Source of the DNA: Alternaria dauci
Lineage: Eukaryota; Ascomycota; Dothideomycetes; Pleosporales; Pleosporaceae
Reading direction: 5' to 3'
DNA: 64,000 bases
NCBI RefSeq assembly: GCF_042100115.1
Contig: NC_091279.1
Coordinates: forward strand, 930,001-994,000
In this document: in pieces, positions 11,080 to 21,952 of the stretch
Layout: the number at the start of each line of letters is the position of its first letter
How positions within the stretch are numbered: the stretch's first letter is position 1
Position numbers and translations under genes: made by a program
Notes under the pieces: model-generated
Databases searched by the model: none
Told to the model about the DNA's origin: nothing
What the model saw: only the letters and a program-made list of their open reading frames with translations

Positions 11080-13275
11080 GATCAACAGACCACCGTGTAG
11101 GAAGCGGGGTATGCCGGTGCGATGCGAGGGAGCACATCTGACAGTACAGTCTATACGGCATCAGGCTGAAGGACGTGCCCATTGCTCATGGTCGCGCCCT
11201 CTAAACACTTGCCAAGAGAAATTCTACGAGTCACCGTGCAAGCCGGGCTTTTTTACTCGGTCTATGCAACGCCTGCCAAACCTTGGGAGTGAGACGGTTC
11301 AGTATGGTTGGTAAGTAAATGTCAGACGCTGCAACAACATGGGCCATTCGGTATGGATGCCCATGTCAAGCAGGACATGCAGACAATTACGCACGATGAC
11401 ATTGACACCAGATGAGACCAAAGTTCCACGCTGCTGCGTTCATGGAGCTGTAGGCTTTCTGAGCTCATACACAGGGTGCCATGCGAAAGGATATGTTATT
11501 GCGCATATTCCACACTTGCTCTCTTGCTTCTGGGTCTTGGTCGCAGTTCCACAGGAAACTTGGGCGTTTCGGGACCGACTTTTGCGAATGCAGATTATGT
11601 ATACAAAATACTGATTGCATTACCATTAGAGCAAAATTCTCTCGATGACGTCCACTTTCTCCGCAGGTATGAGTATACGGCGCCGATCCGATTACTCATA
11701 ACGCACACATCCAAGCTATGTGGCCCACTTTAATAGGAACGCCAATTACCATCTGGAAACGAATTCAGGCTGTCTCATTCGCTAACGCATACGCGCGTAA
11801 CGATAGTGGATGCCCAAGTACGAAATACGCTTGACTCTGCGCTTGATGCTATTGTCATCAATAACATAAGCAATCTCGTATGACATGAATTCAGTTCTTC
11901 AATCAATCTGCGTAAACATCGCGCGAATACGACACAAAGCGCGATTCATGCAAGATCGGTCGAGTACAAGGTTGTACACCGGCTACACGGTATACAGTAG
12001 AGGCTGCAGGCATCCAGAGGGAATTCCATGAGTTCAACCATGACACAAACACGCACACAAACATGTTCGTTTGCTTGCTCGTTGTGCGACATGTGTTGTT
12101 CTCGCCGCTAGTTCAAGCCAGTTTTAAGAGTCTACTAAGGCAACACGGCGTCTCCAGCATCCGGACTAATCAAATCAAATCGCATCTCAGCTTCCACCAA
12201 AGTACTCGAATCAAACGTTTCCGGAGATCTCTCCGATTCTTTGTTTAGTCATCGAAAAGAGTTTCAGCAGCTCGAGTGACGCCCCCTACATGGATGCTGG
12301 TGCGACGTTTCTGAATATCCTGCGGTGTCATTGGGGAGCAGTCTGCCCGCAGACCGTTGCAACCCATATACTTGAACATGGCTTGGAGGTGTCCGTATTA
12401 CGGAGAGCAATTCAAGTCTCGAGCCCCCCACGCCTGGATACTACACTAGTGTAATCATGTTTAGATCTGCACGGCAATATAGAACGAGTACCACCGACTG
12501 GTAAAATCGGCTTACGGACACAAGAGATAATATCAGTATCGTAAGCTCAAAGTCGTCTTAACATGTAAGCAGACATGCACTCTCCACTACGGGAGGGTCT
12601 TGTGTTGATTAGGTTGGCCTTTCATAATCAAACGATTTATGCCTGATCATTGTAAGTTGGTTTGAACACTCATGTTGACGCTTACCCTCTTCACACTCGA
12701 CAGAACATGACCACTGTCAAACTTTTGTGGAAGCTTGTGGTTCTGACGGCTATATTGGCAAACTAATGAGCAGTTTGCTGGGCTTGATTGTTTACTAAAC
12801 TATCACCCGAGGCTCTTACTCCCACCAGCATACATTTAACTTCCCCAGGTTTTCTCCTCGATGCGTGTATTCGTAATCCACTATTGGTCATTCTGGGACT
12901 TTTATCCTTGTTCGGTATGATCGATAGGACAGAACGAGAATGGTGCGATCGACTGAGACTTGTGTTGATCCATATATAAGACATGCTCACTGGCTCTGGT
13001 TTCCAATCTGGTCAACAGTCCAAGGTACAGGACATGCGGACTCACTGAAGTGGGCGTTTGCGGGCAGCGCGACAAAATACCAAAACGTCGATTTGAAGTT
13101 AATCTTTCTTGAGCCATATATTATCATATATGGTTCTTGGGCTATGGTGGCGATGATGATACGGTAGTATTGAGTCGCTCACTTTCGTCTATGGGTCATA
13201 GCCGTACCATGTATGGTATGAGTGTACCATGCAACTGCCTCGCGATGCCTTCGTGAGTCAGAGGTGAGGATAGCA

Positions 13276-13763
13276 TATATATGCTGAACGTCGATTTGAC
13301 CAAAGTCACGACTGCGGGTCACAGTTGTGGGGCCTGGAAGCCATGTCGACGGCGCACCGTGATGAGAGAGTGAAGAGAATCATGTTGTTTAACATTGCGA
13401 TATTCCAGGATGACAGGAGGTACCTACTCAAGGAGATCAAGGTGCCAATCGTGTATCTGGTTGGAGGGCTGAAGTGTATGTGTTTTAATACGGTAAGTCT
13501 GCCTTTCTTGCGTCTTGGTCCTGATGTGATCCGATATCCACGCTGAAAGTACGATAGTCGGCTAAAGACTTTGCGCTGCTGAACGCGGAGCTTCCTAAAC
13601 TCAGGGCCAACCCGGAACTTTCGCCGCTACGAATGGTAGCAAACATGCTAAAGCAGCTGTGGCATACTTGGTATGGCACTGGAGAGGTACTGCGAGTGCT
13701 CAGGCGTACATACTTGACGGCGGTCTAGAAAAGGACAGCTGGATTGAAGAGCATGCCAACTAG
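13276..13763 (+). pseudogene. Broken alpha/beta-hydrolase-like gene, C-terminal remnant
   Basis: Three consecutive segments in shifting frames read as one protein family. The first is NVDLTKVTTAGHSCG, with a GxSxG-like nucleophile elbow. The frame is then lost in the G run at 13326-13332 (one G short of a Gly-Gly reading). The second is GLEAMSTAHRDERVKR, IMLFNIAIFQDD and IKVPIVYLVGG. It is followed by an intron (13496-13558, GTAAGT...ATAG) and AKDFALLNAELPKL. A second break near 13620 shifts frame again to AATNGSKHAKAAVAYLVWHWRG and a clean stop at 13761-13763. I recognise this as a secreted alpha/beta-hydrolase-like fungal family; the N-terminal half is missing or unreadable upstream. At least two frame-breaking lesions plus a lost 5' half make it a pseudogene. 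A recent sequencing error could explain the first lesion but not all of this. Confidence 0.65.
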
Positions 13764-14686
13764 TGTCGTGTCGCTGTTTGTGTGCACCGAGATATGTGTG
13801 GCGATGAAGCATGCTGGCTCACCACAAATAATGGAAAGAGATTCATGCGCAGATGACGTGGGAGTGAGACCATTCTCCAAAATGATACCGGTGAGCAATT
13901 CTGTCGTGGTGTAATTTTCGAGCTGTAGTGCAAGGGCTGGGCGAAGGCTGTGTGCTATAGAGCTGAATGAGGAAACACCAAGCCACACCGTCCAGGCAAG
14001 GCAGAATCGGCAACTGAAGCCTCGCAAAGCCCAAAGGTATCGAGGTGAAATGCTGGAGGGTACTTGGTTATGAAAGCGATATCTTAACTTCGTTCGCATG
14101 TGGCAGTGCGCGCACAATGGCTGTTCAGGCGGCTCGGAGCCAACGTCATGGTCATGGCCATGACCCAGCAACCGTCGGCCAGGAACGCGCTCCCCTAGGC
14201 TCTGAACCGCCTAAGTTTGTTGCGACCCGTTCTCGACCCTCTATTAATAACCACCAACGACGCTGCAGTCTGGTTGCCGGGTTAGGCACAAACCCTGCTG
14301 AAGCGAAGAGCGGGCTGCGCGGCGGGGACGCGACTGGGTGGTTTACAGCGTCGGGATCCACCACGCAGTGAGGCTGAGACTCGAAAGGTGTCTGACATAA
14401 CACTCTCCATCCTTTCCCGTGTTGCTCGACGAATCTACGACATTCTTTGGCAGCTTTGACGTCTCCTTGCGCACACGACTCGACGACGACGACGCTGTTT
14501 CTGTTTGTTGTTGGTGGGCATTTTGCATACCGCAGAGAGCAGACTCGGAGGCACCCAAGCCCACCGTATTGACGTATTCGCAGGGCTGAGTGAGCTGTCT
14601 GTTTACGCTCACCTTTCCCGGCTTTCCGCGCCCTTCCACACATACCAGGCCTTTGAGGGACCTGGACATACACAAAGACAAACAAT
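13764..14686. other. Intergenic, 0.9 kb
   Basis: This is the upstream region of the MARVEL-like gene. Frames on the minus strand here (for example 13725-14171 and 14152-14961) overlap that gene or lack any domain. No feature is supported. Confidence 0.5.
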
Positions 14687-15850
14687 ATGCGGATACCACA
14701 GTCATATATCCAAAAGTGCAAGGTGGTGGCACATGTTTTCCAGGCCATCTTCGTCTTCATAGCGGCATGTCTGACTATCGCCGTCATGACCAAGGAAGGG
14801 GATATTGGAGGGCCTACTAGATATTTCTTTGCCATGGTGAGTAGCATCCTTTCCTCTACGCTTTGTGTGCGACGCTGTCTCAAAACCCGGCCTACCGCGA
14901 CAGCATGGACAAGGCTAACAGAAGATTGGCTACAGTGTTTCCTATCTATACCCGCCATCATCTACCTCACAATGGTACCCATGTGGTCGCGCGCCCAACG
15001 CTTTGCCTCGGCCTACGCTTTCCTCGCTGTCGACGCTCTATACACTATCCTTTGGTTCGCGGCCTTTATTGCGGTAGCTATGTGGAACGCTGAAGGCATC
15101 AAGGAGGGAGCCAAGAGAGCGAAGATTCCGGATGATGACCGGAACTGCACAACGTTCTTATACGGAGACGAGGCCAAGTGCAAAGTCAGCAAGGCCGCTG
15201 TAGGTGTCGGTGTCATGGTGTTGTGAGTACTCTTGGTTGTCTGTGCGTGGAATATGTTGCAACATTTACTAACCGCCCGTAGCCTCTTCTTCGCCATCAC
15301 AACAGGCGTATCCGGCTACTACCTCCACAAGTATCTCCGCGAAGGCGTCATGCCCTACCAATCCTCCAAGGAGAATGCACACTACGCCTCGGGCGACTCG
15401 GCCTACAACAACCCCAAAGACACAACTTGGTCCACCGAGATCGAAACCGCAAACGGCCGCGACTCAACCGATTCCATCGATCGCCGTACAGATCGTGGTG
15501 GCAATCAAGAAGAGGACGAATACGCGCTGCTGCACAGCACAGAAACAGATGAAGGCAGACACCCTGGCCGGCCGCTGAGTTGGGGTGAGGATAGAAATGG
15601 GGCTTATGGTGGTGGTGGTGGTGGCAGAGCGCCTGTGCCCCCATACGCCGAATACAGAGACAGCGGAAGCATAGCTGCTGGCGTGGATGCTCTAAGTCCA
15701 GGTGGTTATGAGGAGTATAGGAGAGAGGCCAACGTGGGGCCTCTGGGCGGCATGGGCGGCATGGGCATGGGTATGGAACGGCAACCCAGCCACGTCAGTC
15801 ACGCTGGGAGTGGGTATAGCTTTAGTGGCGGGCCGGAGCGCCTGAATTAA
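14687..15850 (+). CDS. MARVEL-like four-helix membrane protein with long cytosolic tail
   Basis: Exons 14687-14836, 14936-15222 and 15283-15850 encode 334 residues. Four hydrophobic segments lie in the first 200 residues (VFQAIFVFIAACLTIAVM; FLSIPAIIYLTMVP; LAVDALYTILWFAAFIAVAMW; VGVGVMVFLFFAITTGVSG). Between helices three and four is an extracytosolic loop with two Cys (NCTTFLYGDEAKC), as in MARVEL/synaptophysin-type fungal proteins, which organise membranes or sit in eisosome-like domains. The tail from about residue 215 is Gly-, Ser- and Tyr-rich, with a poly-Gly run and GGMGGMGMGM. The tail has no recognised motif, and the exact role is unknown. The 99-nt first intron is longer than most here. 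Confidence 0.8.
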
Positions 15851-16060
15851 AGAGGCACAGTCTGGAGGAGAGACGTTGACGTTGAGTCGATTTCGCTTAT
15901 GAGCGCTTCTCTTGCTACAGAGTGGCTAGATCACATTGCATTGGGCTTATGGTTGGGTCTGGCGTCTTGTTTGGAACTCATTCATTCCTCGTCCTGCGCT
16001 TTAGCGAACTGCTTTTATGTACGAATACTCAGCTCTTCGCACCGAGACTTGTGACAGCAG

Positions 16061-17005
16061 TCAGCGTTTGGCGAAACGTTGGACGAGTTCTAAATCGCGT
16101 TCGTGCTGCCCAGCGATTGTGTAGAACCAATATGCCTCTTGCTTCTTCCACCATCGGTTGGGGAGATAGGCTTCGAGCATATAGTACTCGTCTCGCTGAT
16201 ATGGAAACTCCAAACTCGGCGGCCCGTGTTTGGCCAGAAACGCATCCGTTTCTTGGGCAGCCTCATCTGCCGTCATGTCGACATGGACTCGTTTGTTCCC
16301 TCTGTTCTTCGAGTGCCGCCGGATGGCGCGGACGGTGGAATCGAGGTGCCGTTGCAGGATGACGGCGTGCCACAGCGAATTCTCGATGGCTTTGCGAGCG
16401 ATACGTGCGTGGCGGGCTACCAGCTCCGTATTCCACTCTGGTGTCTGCCCACGTGGTATAATGGGCAGTGGGGTTCCAGAATCAAGATAGTCTTGCCAGT
16501 GCGCAAAGTCGAGAACTAGTCCCAGATTATTCCACGTCAGGATGCAAGTCAGACAGGTGCACAGCTGGTGTGCATCTGGCGATTGAATGTGTTGGTACGG
16601 GCGATTATGTATATTGAGTTGCTTCTGACGCGCGGGGTCTACGAGGAGGGGTTGTATTGCAGGGTCGACGTCGGCGAGCAGTCTGGGCGTGGGGAGGCAT
16701 TTGACGAGGATGCTGTAGCGCCGTGCGATAATGGCATCGCCAATGACATTCGCGTTGGCTGCAACGAGGCCGTAGAAGCGGCGGTTGACCAGACTGAAGT
16801 CGATGACGTCGCGGGGGCGGAGATATTTGAGGCTCTCGAGGATGAGCTCGGTCGGCAGCTTGGTAATGTTCACAATGGCATCGCGTTTCTGCTGTCTCGA
16901 GGCATTCTTGCGCTTCATGCGCTCCGTCTTCTTGTTTTTGAGCGTGAGGGCTGCCGTCTTGTCCTCGAGCGGCTCTTCATCGTCGCTGACAGCATATCGT
17001 GGCAT
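16061..17005 (-). CDS. F-box domain protein
   Basis: This is a single-exon gene of 314 residues from the ATG at 17005. A Lys-rich N-terminus (KNKKTERMKRKNASRQQKRD) precedes an F-box at about residues 46-85 (ITKLPTELILESLKYLRPRDVIDFSLVNRRFYGLV), the Skp1-binding motif of SCF ubiquitin ligases. The rest is a conserved-looking region with CTCLTC, W-rich segments and WWKKQEAYWFYTIAG near the end. It shows no WD40 or leucine-rich repeats, so the substrate is unknown. It is convergent with the MARVEL-like gene (210 bp between stops) and divergent from the CmcJ-like gene. Confidence 0.88.
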   Translation of the reverse strand: MPRYAVSDDEEPLEDKTAALTLKNKKTERMKRKNASRQQKRDAIVNITKLPTELILESLKYLRPRDVIDFSLVNRRFYGLVAANANVIGDAIIARRYSILVKCLPTPRLLADVDPAIQPLLVDPARQKQLNIHNRPYQHIQSPDAHQLCTCLTCILTWNNLGLVLDFAHWQDYLDSGTPLPIIPRGQTPEWNTELVARHARIARKAIENSLWHAVILQRHLDSTVRAIRRHSKNRGNKRVHVDMTADEAAQETDAFLAKHGPPSLEFPYQRDEYYMLEAYLPNRWWKKQEAYWFYTIAGQHERDLELVQRFAKR

Positions 17006-17470
17006 AGTTTCGACGTGGGACAGAAGGCATCCGAGAGTGAGGGACGGTAGGCATGTTCCAGGCCAACCCCGCAGCACAGCCAATCGGGTATAAGCAAAGT
17101 GCGCATACCATGTTCGCCTCCCCAAAGCACGCCACTCCTCACCACTATTACACCGTCAATGACAAAGTGCGCGCTGATTAGTCATATTCAGAGCAAAGCG
17201 GCCAATCTTCAATAAGGCGTCATGTCTCATTTCTAAGCAAAAAAGACCATACATAAAGTCCCGCTAATTCAGTGGTTTTTACCTTTTCGTCTTCATCACA
17301 GCCGAAGCATCCCTATGAGCATAGCCAGGAGAGTTGCATCCTGTACTAGAACATCGTGAACCCCCTTCGTTCACCGCTCTACAAACCTACCTCAACCAGT
17401 CCCCCACGATCCATACCTAGGAAGCCACGCGCGCAACCACTTCTCCCAGTCTGAAGCCCAATCAATCAAG
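17006..17470. promoter_or_regulatory. Divergent promoter region, 465 bp
   Basis: This lies between the starts of the F-box gene (minus) and the CmcJ-like gene (plus). It is pyrimidine-rich near the plus-strand start, as is common for fungal 5' leaders. No specific site can be named. Confidence 0.4.
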
Positions 17471-18358
17471 ATGACCACGGCAAACGTCTCCCAAATCGAT
17501 ACCGACTCTTATATCGGAAAACCATGGGGCAAGGTTGACGGCCCAGGCACCAACTTCATGTACAAGTGGCACGAACGATCCATCCACAATCTACGAGGCC
17601 GCGAACACGAATTCAACACCGACAACTCAGGTTTCGCTGTATATCAGTATCCCGTAAAGGAAAAGCTCTTCGCCGAGGATGCAGCAGTACGAGGAGGCTA
17701 CTATGATGAAGTCGAGGCTTTACTACGTGACAAGCTTCCCGGCGTGAAGAAAGTCGTCATCTTTGACCACACGATACGAAAACGGGACAAGGATTCTCCC
17801 CGACAGCCTGTCCAGCAAGTGCATGTAGATCAGACGGAATCTGCGGCAGAAGCACGTGTTCGTCGCCATCTCCCGCCAGATGAAGCCGAACAACTGATGA
17901 AGGGTCGCTGGCAATTGATCAACGTATGGAGGCCCATCGAGAACCCCGCCTCAGACTTTCCCCTCGCAGTCATTGACTGGAGAACAACATCGCCCTCCGA
18001 CTTTGTTGCTACAAACCTTTTCTACCCCAAGCGCGCCGACTCCATGGACATCGACGACCGTGGGAAAGAGGTTCTCCCCGATCCCAACAACTACACATCC
18101 ACCGAAGGCTATGAAGTCAGGGGTGAGACAATGTGTGTGGCACCAAGCGACAAGCACCAGTTCTACTATCAAAAAGATATGACGCCTGACGAAGTTCTGT
18201 TGCTCAAGTGTTACGATAACTTTGGTGAAGGTATGGCCTTGGGCAAGAAGGGCATCGCTGTGAGAACACCGCACACTTCTTTTGCGGATCCGAACACGCC
18301 CGCAGATGCGCCAGGGCGTCAGAGTATTGAAGTTAGATGCTTGGTGTTTTATGAGTAG
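17471..18358 (+). CDS. CmcJ/AsaB-like Fe(II)-dependent hydroxylase/desaturase
   Basis: This is an intronless gene of 295 residues. It matches the fungal family related to the cephalosporin 7-alpha methoxylation protein CmcJ, which includes hydroxylases and desaturases of secondary metabolism. Conserved points are FMYKWHER and REHEFNTDNSGF near the N-terminus, then HVDQT (His118, Asp120; the metal-binding HxD pair), WRPIENPASDFPLAVIDW, and later KCYDN, RTPHTSF (His268, candidate third ligand) and EVRCLVFYE at the C-terminus. The length is typical. The substrate is unknown, and no biosynthetic cluster surrounds it. It is convergent with the purine transporter, with 186 bp between stops. Confidence 0.85.
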   Translation: MTTANVSQIDTDSYIGKPWGKVDGPGTNFMYKWHERSIHNLRGREHEFNTDNSGFAVYQYPVKEKLFAEDAAVRGGYYDEVEALLRDKLPGVKKVVIFDHTIRKRDKDSPRQPVQQVHVDQTESAAEARVRRHLPPDEAEQLMKGRWQLINVWRPIENPASDFPLAVIDWRTTSPSDFVATNLFYPKRADSMDIDDRGKEVLPDPNNYTSTEGYEVRGETMCVAPSDKHQFYYQKDMTPDEVLLLKCYDNFGEGMALGKKGIAVRTPHTSFADPNTPADAPGRQSIEVRCLVFYE

Positions 18359-18544
18359 ATTTGGTTGCTCAGGAATGAATGCAACAGTTTCCAATGTTAC
18401 TTGGTAATGTCTATTGATAACTCCATCTAAACGGTCTAGTGAGGCGGTGAACCTATAGCCACAACCTAAATTAAGCATTCGTATCGTAAGATTAAAAACA
18501 GGACAGTGGTAATCTATCAAGTGAACAACAATAACCATGCGCAT

Positions 18545-20528
18545 CTAAGCCTTGGTGTGGGCTTCAACGCGTGCCTCTGTAGATTCCAACTCAAACGAGT
18601 CGGCAGCCTGGGGCCTCCAAAACCTTTTCTCGCCCTTAATTGCACGGATGAACCAAGGTTGGGCGCGTGGCGAGTCTGAACGGACTAGAGAAAAGCCTAG
18701 TTAGCACGGGATGCGGAAGACATCAGCATATGGATAGACTCACAGCTCCAGTACTCCTTGTCGTCGTAGTCTGGTGGGAGCAGGCGCCCGCCCGAGATGG
18801 CACCGAGAGCCCACGTCGTCGTGTTTATGATGGCGAAGCACATGATGCCAGCGATAAGTCCATATGCGATTGAGTATGAAAAGGGCATGAACATGAGCGT
18901 GACAAAGGCTGGGATGGAATCACCGGGATAATTCCAGTTGATGGCCAAAACACCACGCATCATCATGCATCCGACTAAGATGAGGGCTCCTCCTGTCGCC
19001 CAAGGTGGGATGGACGCGAAGATGGGCGCGAAGAAGAGCGAGATGAAGAAGCAGATACCGGTGGTGATTGCAGTCAGACCTGTACGACCGCCTTCTTGGA
19101 TACCAGCCTGGGAATGTTAGCACGGTGGCATAGAACATGTCAAGATACAGCACTTACACCAGACTCAACGAAAGCAGTAACAGGCGATGATCCAAACAGG
19201 GAGCCAATGGAGATGGCGATAGCATCAGCAGAGTAAGCAATAGTACTCCTCGGAAAGTCACCCGTATCGGGGTCGACAACGCCTGAGAAACGAGCCATGG
19301 AGTACAACGTGCCTGTGGCATCCAGGATATCAACGTAAAGCATGGTGAAGACAGCTAGAGCAAATTGCCCACCCACGTTGGACAGATCCCAGTCTTGTGC
19401 CAATAGCGTATGCTTGATCGGATGGAAACCGACAACGTTCTTGAAAAACTCAAAACGGCTGTCGCCAATTGTCGTGCGTGGGAAGTAGGTGATTGAAGTG
19501 TCCCGGGGCCAACAGAAGATCGATACCAGCGCGATACCAAAGATCATTGAGCCACGGATTTTGTAAGTCATGAGCAGAGCTGTAAAGACACCGCCCACAA
19601 GGAAGCCGAGCCACATGGCTAGATTTGGGTGTACAAAGTCAGCATGTGTCTCACTTGCAGTCCGTACAGGAACACTTACTCGGGTTGGTTGCTTTGTGCG
19701 AGAGACAGGCGCCAGTGTCCGGGTCGAGGTACTCAGAAGGACAGCCTCCAAGTTCAAGGGGCGTTGCTCTGGCCCCTGTGATGGCACCAATACCAGCCGA
19801 GTATGAAAGTCCGATCAAAGTGAGAAAGAGGCCAATACCTGCACCGCACGCAACTTTGATACTGGCAGGAATGATTCGAGCCAGCCACTGACGGATACCA
19901 GCAAGGGAGAGTGCGACGAATATGAAGCCTTCAACAAACACAGCAGTCATTGCGACGCGGTAGTCGATTGGACCGGTGCCGTGAAATCCTACAATCTGAT
20001 ATGCCAGGTATGCATTCAAGCCCATTGCTGGTGCAAGTGCGACAGGAAGATTTGCAAGAATGCCCATGAGGAACGAGCCAAGCGCTGCAATAGCGGCAGT
20101 AGCAGTCACAAAATCGCGGTTGATTTCGAGGAGACAGAGAGCGTAGGCTTCGTCGTTGAGACATGTTGGATCGATAGGGTCGTTGCAGACGCAGGTGGCA
20201 CCAGAATCTGTGAGAACGGAGGCCTGGAAGGGGTAGTGTTGTTAGTACGGCTGTACCATGTGCTTGTAAATTGATATGTATATGATTTTACTCACGTTGA
20301 CAGCGATGATGTATGCCATAGTGAAGAAGGTTGTCAGGCCAGCACGTATCTCAGTGGTGAACCTTGCATTTTTTATCTCGTTTGGCTTTGGCAGTCAGTG
20401 TTGTGTGTTACATTAAACGTCCGAGGACGACGTACATGTCCTGACCCGTCAAGATGGAAGTATCTGCCCACAAAGGAAGCAGAAACCACATCGTTAAGAG
20501 CAGCCTTCTTCCGTTCGATGAAGCCCAT
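18545..20528 (-). CDS. azgA: AzgA-family purine (adenine/guanine/hypoxanthine) proton symporter
   Basis: This is a plasma-membrane purine importer of the NCS2/AzgA type. Six exons (minus) are 20528-20436, 20385-20296, 20223-19680, 19618-19158, 19107-18744 and 18696-18545, giving 567 residues. The N-terminus reads GRYFHLDGSGH then FTTEIRAGLTTFFTMAYIIAVN, the classic AzgA opening. Further marks are the Cys-rich loop CVCNDPIDPTC, NLPVALAPAMGLNAYLAYQIVGFHG (substrate-binding region), SSPVTAFVESGAGIQEGGRTGLTA (the second half of the binding core, joined only after removing intron 4), and multiple hydrophobic helices throughout. The last exon is a charged cytosolic tail. Intron 3 (19679-19619) is one of the repeated introner-like introns. 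An upstream frame at 20640 is out of phase with the family N-terminus, so the ATG at 20528 is preferred. Confidence 0.93.
19619..19679 (-). repeat. Introner-like intron, copy B (azgA intron 3)
   Basis: This is a 61-nt intron, GTAAGT...ATCTAG. Its core in gene sense is GGACTGCAAGTGAGACA, then CTGACTT (branch-site position). Outer arms TGTAC and GTACA can pair around the core. It matches copies A, C and D in order and spacing, although the host genes are unrelated. Confidence 0.8.
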
Positions 20529-21952
20529 GATGTGTCAAGAAACTGAAAGCAAGAAAACTGAGACGGTATAGCAATCCTGAACCACTTGCCCAGAGGCGAC
20601 GACGGAGATGGATCTCCAGATATATTTGCCATGCTCGTGGAGGAATTCGCGGAGGCTACACCTAGTGCAGGGGATGGAGCGTAGCAGGTGTGCTCGCGTC
20701 ATGCAGGTGCCCGCAAGGATCCCGCATGAAGTTCGTGGTAAGCCACACAAAACGCATCCTTCGCCATCGGAGATGGGGACACATTGAGCGGATGTGGAAG
20801 ACACTACGCGCGGAAAAATCTGCCGTTTCGCTCAGGCAAGCCGAGAGGCTAGATGTAGCTGTTTCGAACCTGTTGTCCCTCGGTGGAATGCGACCGCATA
20901 TGCGCCATTTGGGAACCGTCCGTCTTGGACATGTCACCAGCACTAACACGGTTGTCGGATGCGGGATGTGGGCTGCATTGGATGGTCCACTACCAATAGC
21001 TAAGTAACTTCAACTGAGCCACAAAGCGAAGGCGAGTCGCGCAACCTATAGGACGGTAACAACTTGTCATGCCATGCTGCCGTCCCATGCCATATGTTTT
21101 GTCTGCTTTGAAACAGCTTCGACTCTTGGATAACCCAGCGAGAACAACACCGTGGTTGCTGTAATTTGACGTGTGCCGGATCCCTTTCGCAAAGAAGTCT
21201 AGCCGTTACGAAACCCCAATGCAGTATTTCCTGGGGTCCAGGGTCGATGGTGCATCGGTGAAGGCTACAACAGGACTCAGGAACGAAAGGTACCCGATTG
21301 TCGGGACTTCCAAGAAGTTCTAATGAGTCGCATAATATCCCAACGATGTCTTGGAGCCGCGATCTTTGTTCGCGCCAATGGCTGCTTTGCCGCTTGCCGG
21401 GACTTTCATGAAGGGGGGAGGGTAAGCGGTTGTCTAGCAGACGCTAAGAGTGGCGGGTGGCACACATGTGATTAATGGACCGTCGTGAGTCGTGCGTATT
21501 GCGTTGCTGGTTGTCGGCAGTCGCATGCTTGCGCGGCGGGATTGCTATGATGTGCAGGACGGGCGGAGATCTCGGTGTTGTTTTCATCTGGCGCCCCTCT
21601 GGTTCGATCTCTCTTTTCCGACTGTGTGGGTTGGGAAAGGTCACTTTCGTCGATCATCATCTGCGCTGTTATCGATGGGGACATTCCGCTCGATTCGGCG
21701 CTACCTCGGCGAGACCCGAGAACCCCCGGTCTGTCAGGCCTCCAACCACAACTGACTTCCGGTGCCTAACACTGAGCTACGGTCATCGAACTAGACACAC
21801 TAGCCGGCTCATTTGGCGAGATTGAGAGTCGTTCCCGTGTACGAGCTGGCCTAAAGCGTGGTACGTGTGGACATGGCGGGAGAGATGAGGTATTATCGAG
21901 TGAAGATCCCCCCGCCAGGAGGTAACGGTAGCTCTGTATTGAAGTCGTCGAC
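20529..21952. other. Intergenic, 1.4 kb, divergent promoters
   Basis: This is the upstream region of azgA (minus) and the methyltransferase-like gene (plus). Several overlapping short frames occur on both strands (for example 20662-20949 and 21475-21825), but none shows a domain. A stretch near 21750 resembles a tRNA A-box on the minus strand but does not fold as a tRNA. Confidence 0.5.

Larger units (their letters stand above)
10015..13269. other. Gene-poor block, 3.3 kb
   Basis: No gene is supported here. The longest frame (10796-11314) has no recognisable domain and overlaps a foldback element. The block contains the tandem repeat at 10659-10740 and the foldback element at 10997-11079. 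The broken hydrolase-like gene follows at 13276. Confidence 0.55.

Noticed and set aside
10796..11314. Frame of 172 codons on the plus strand
   Set aside because: It runs through the foldback element at 10997-11079 and shows no family features.
20408..20640. Frame starting MANISGDPSPSS upstream of azgA
   Set aside because: It is out of phase with the family N-terminus. The ATG at 20528 gives GRYFHLDGSGH directly, so this frame is leader sequence.
21740..21800. tRNA-like A-box on the minus strand (TAGCTCAGTGTTAGG)
   Set aside because: The D-arm cannot pair (no GAGC partner), and no B-box GGTTCGANTCC sits at the right distance, so no cloverleaf forms.
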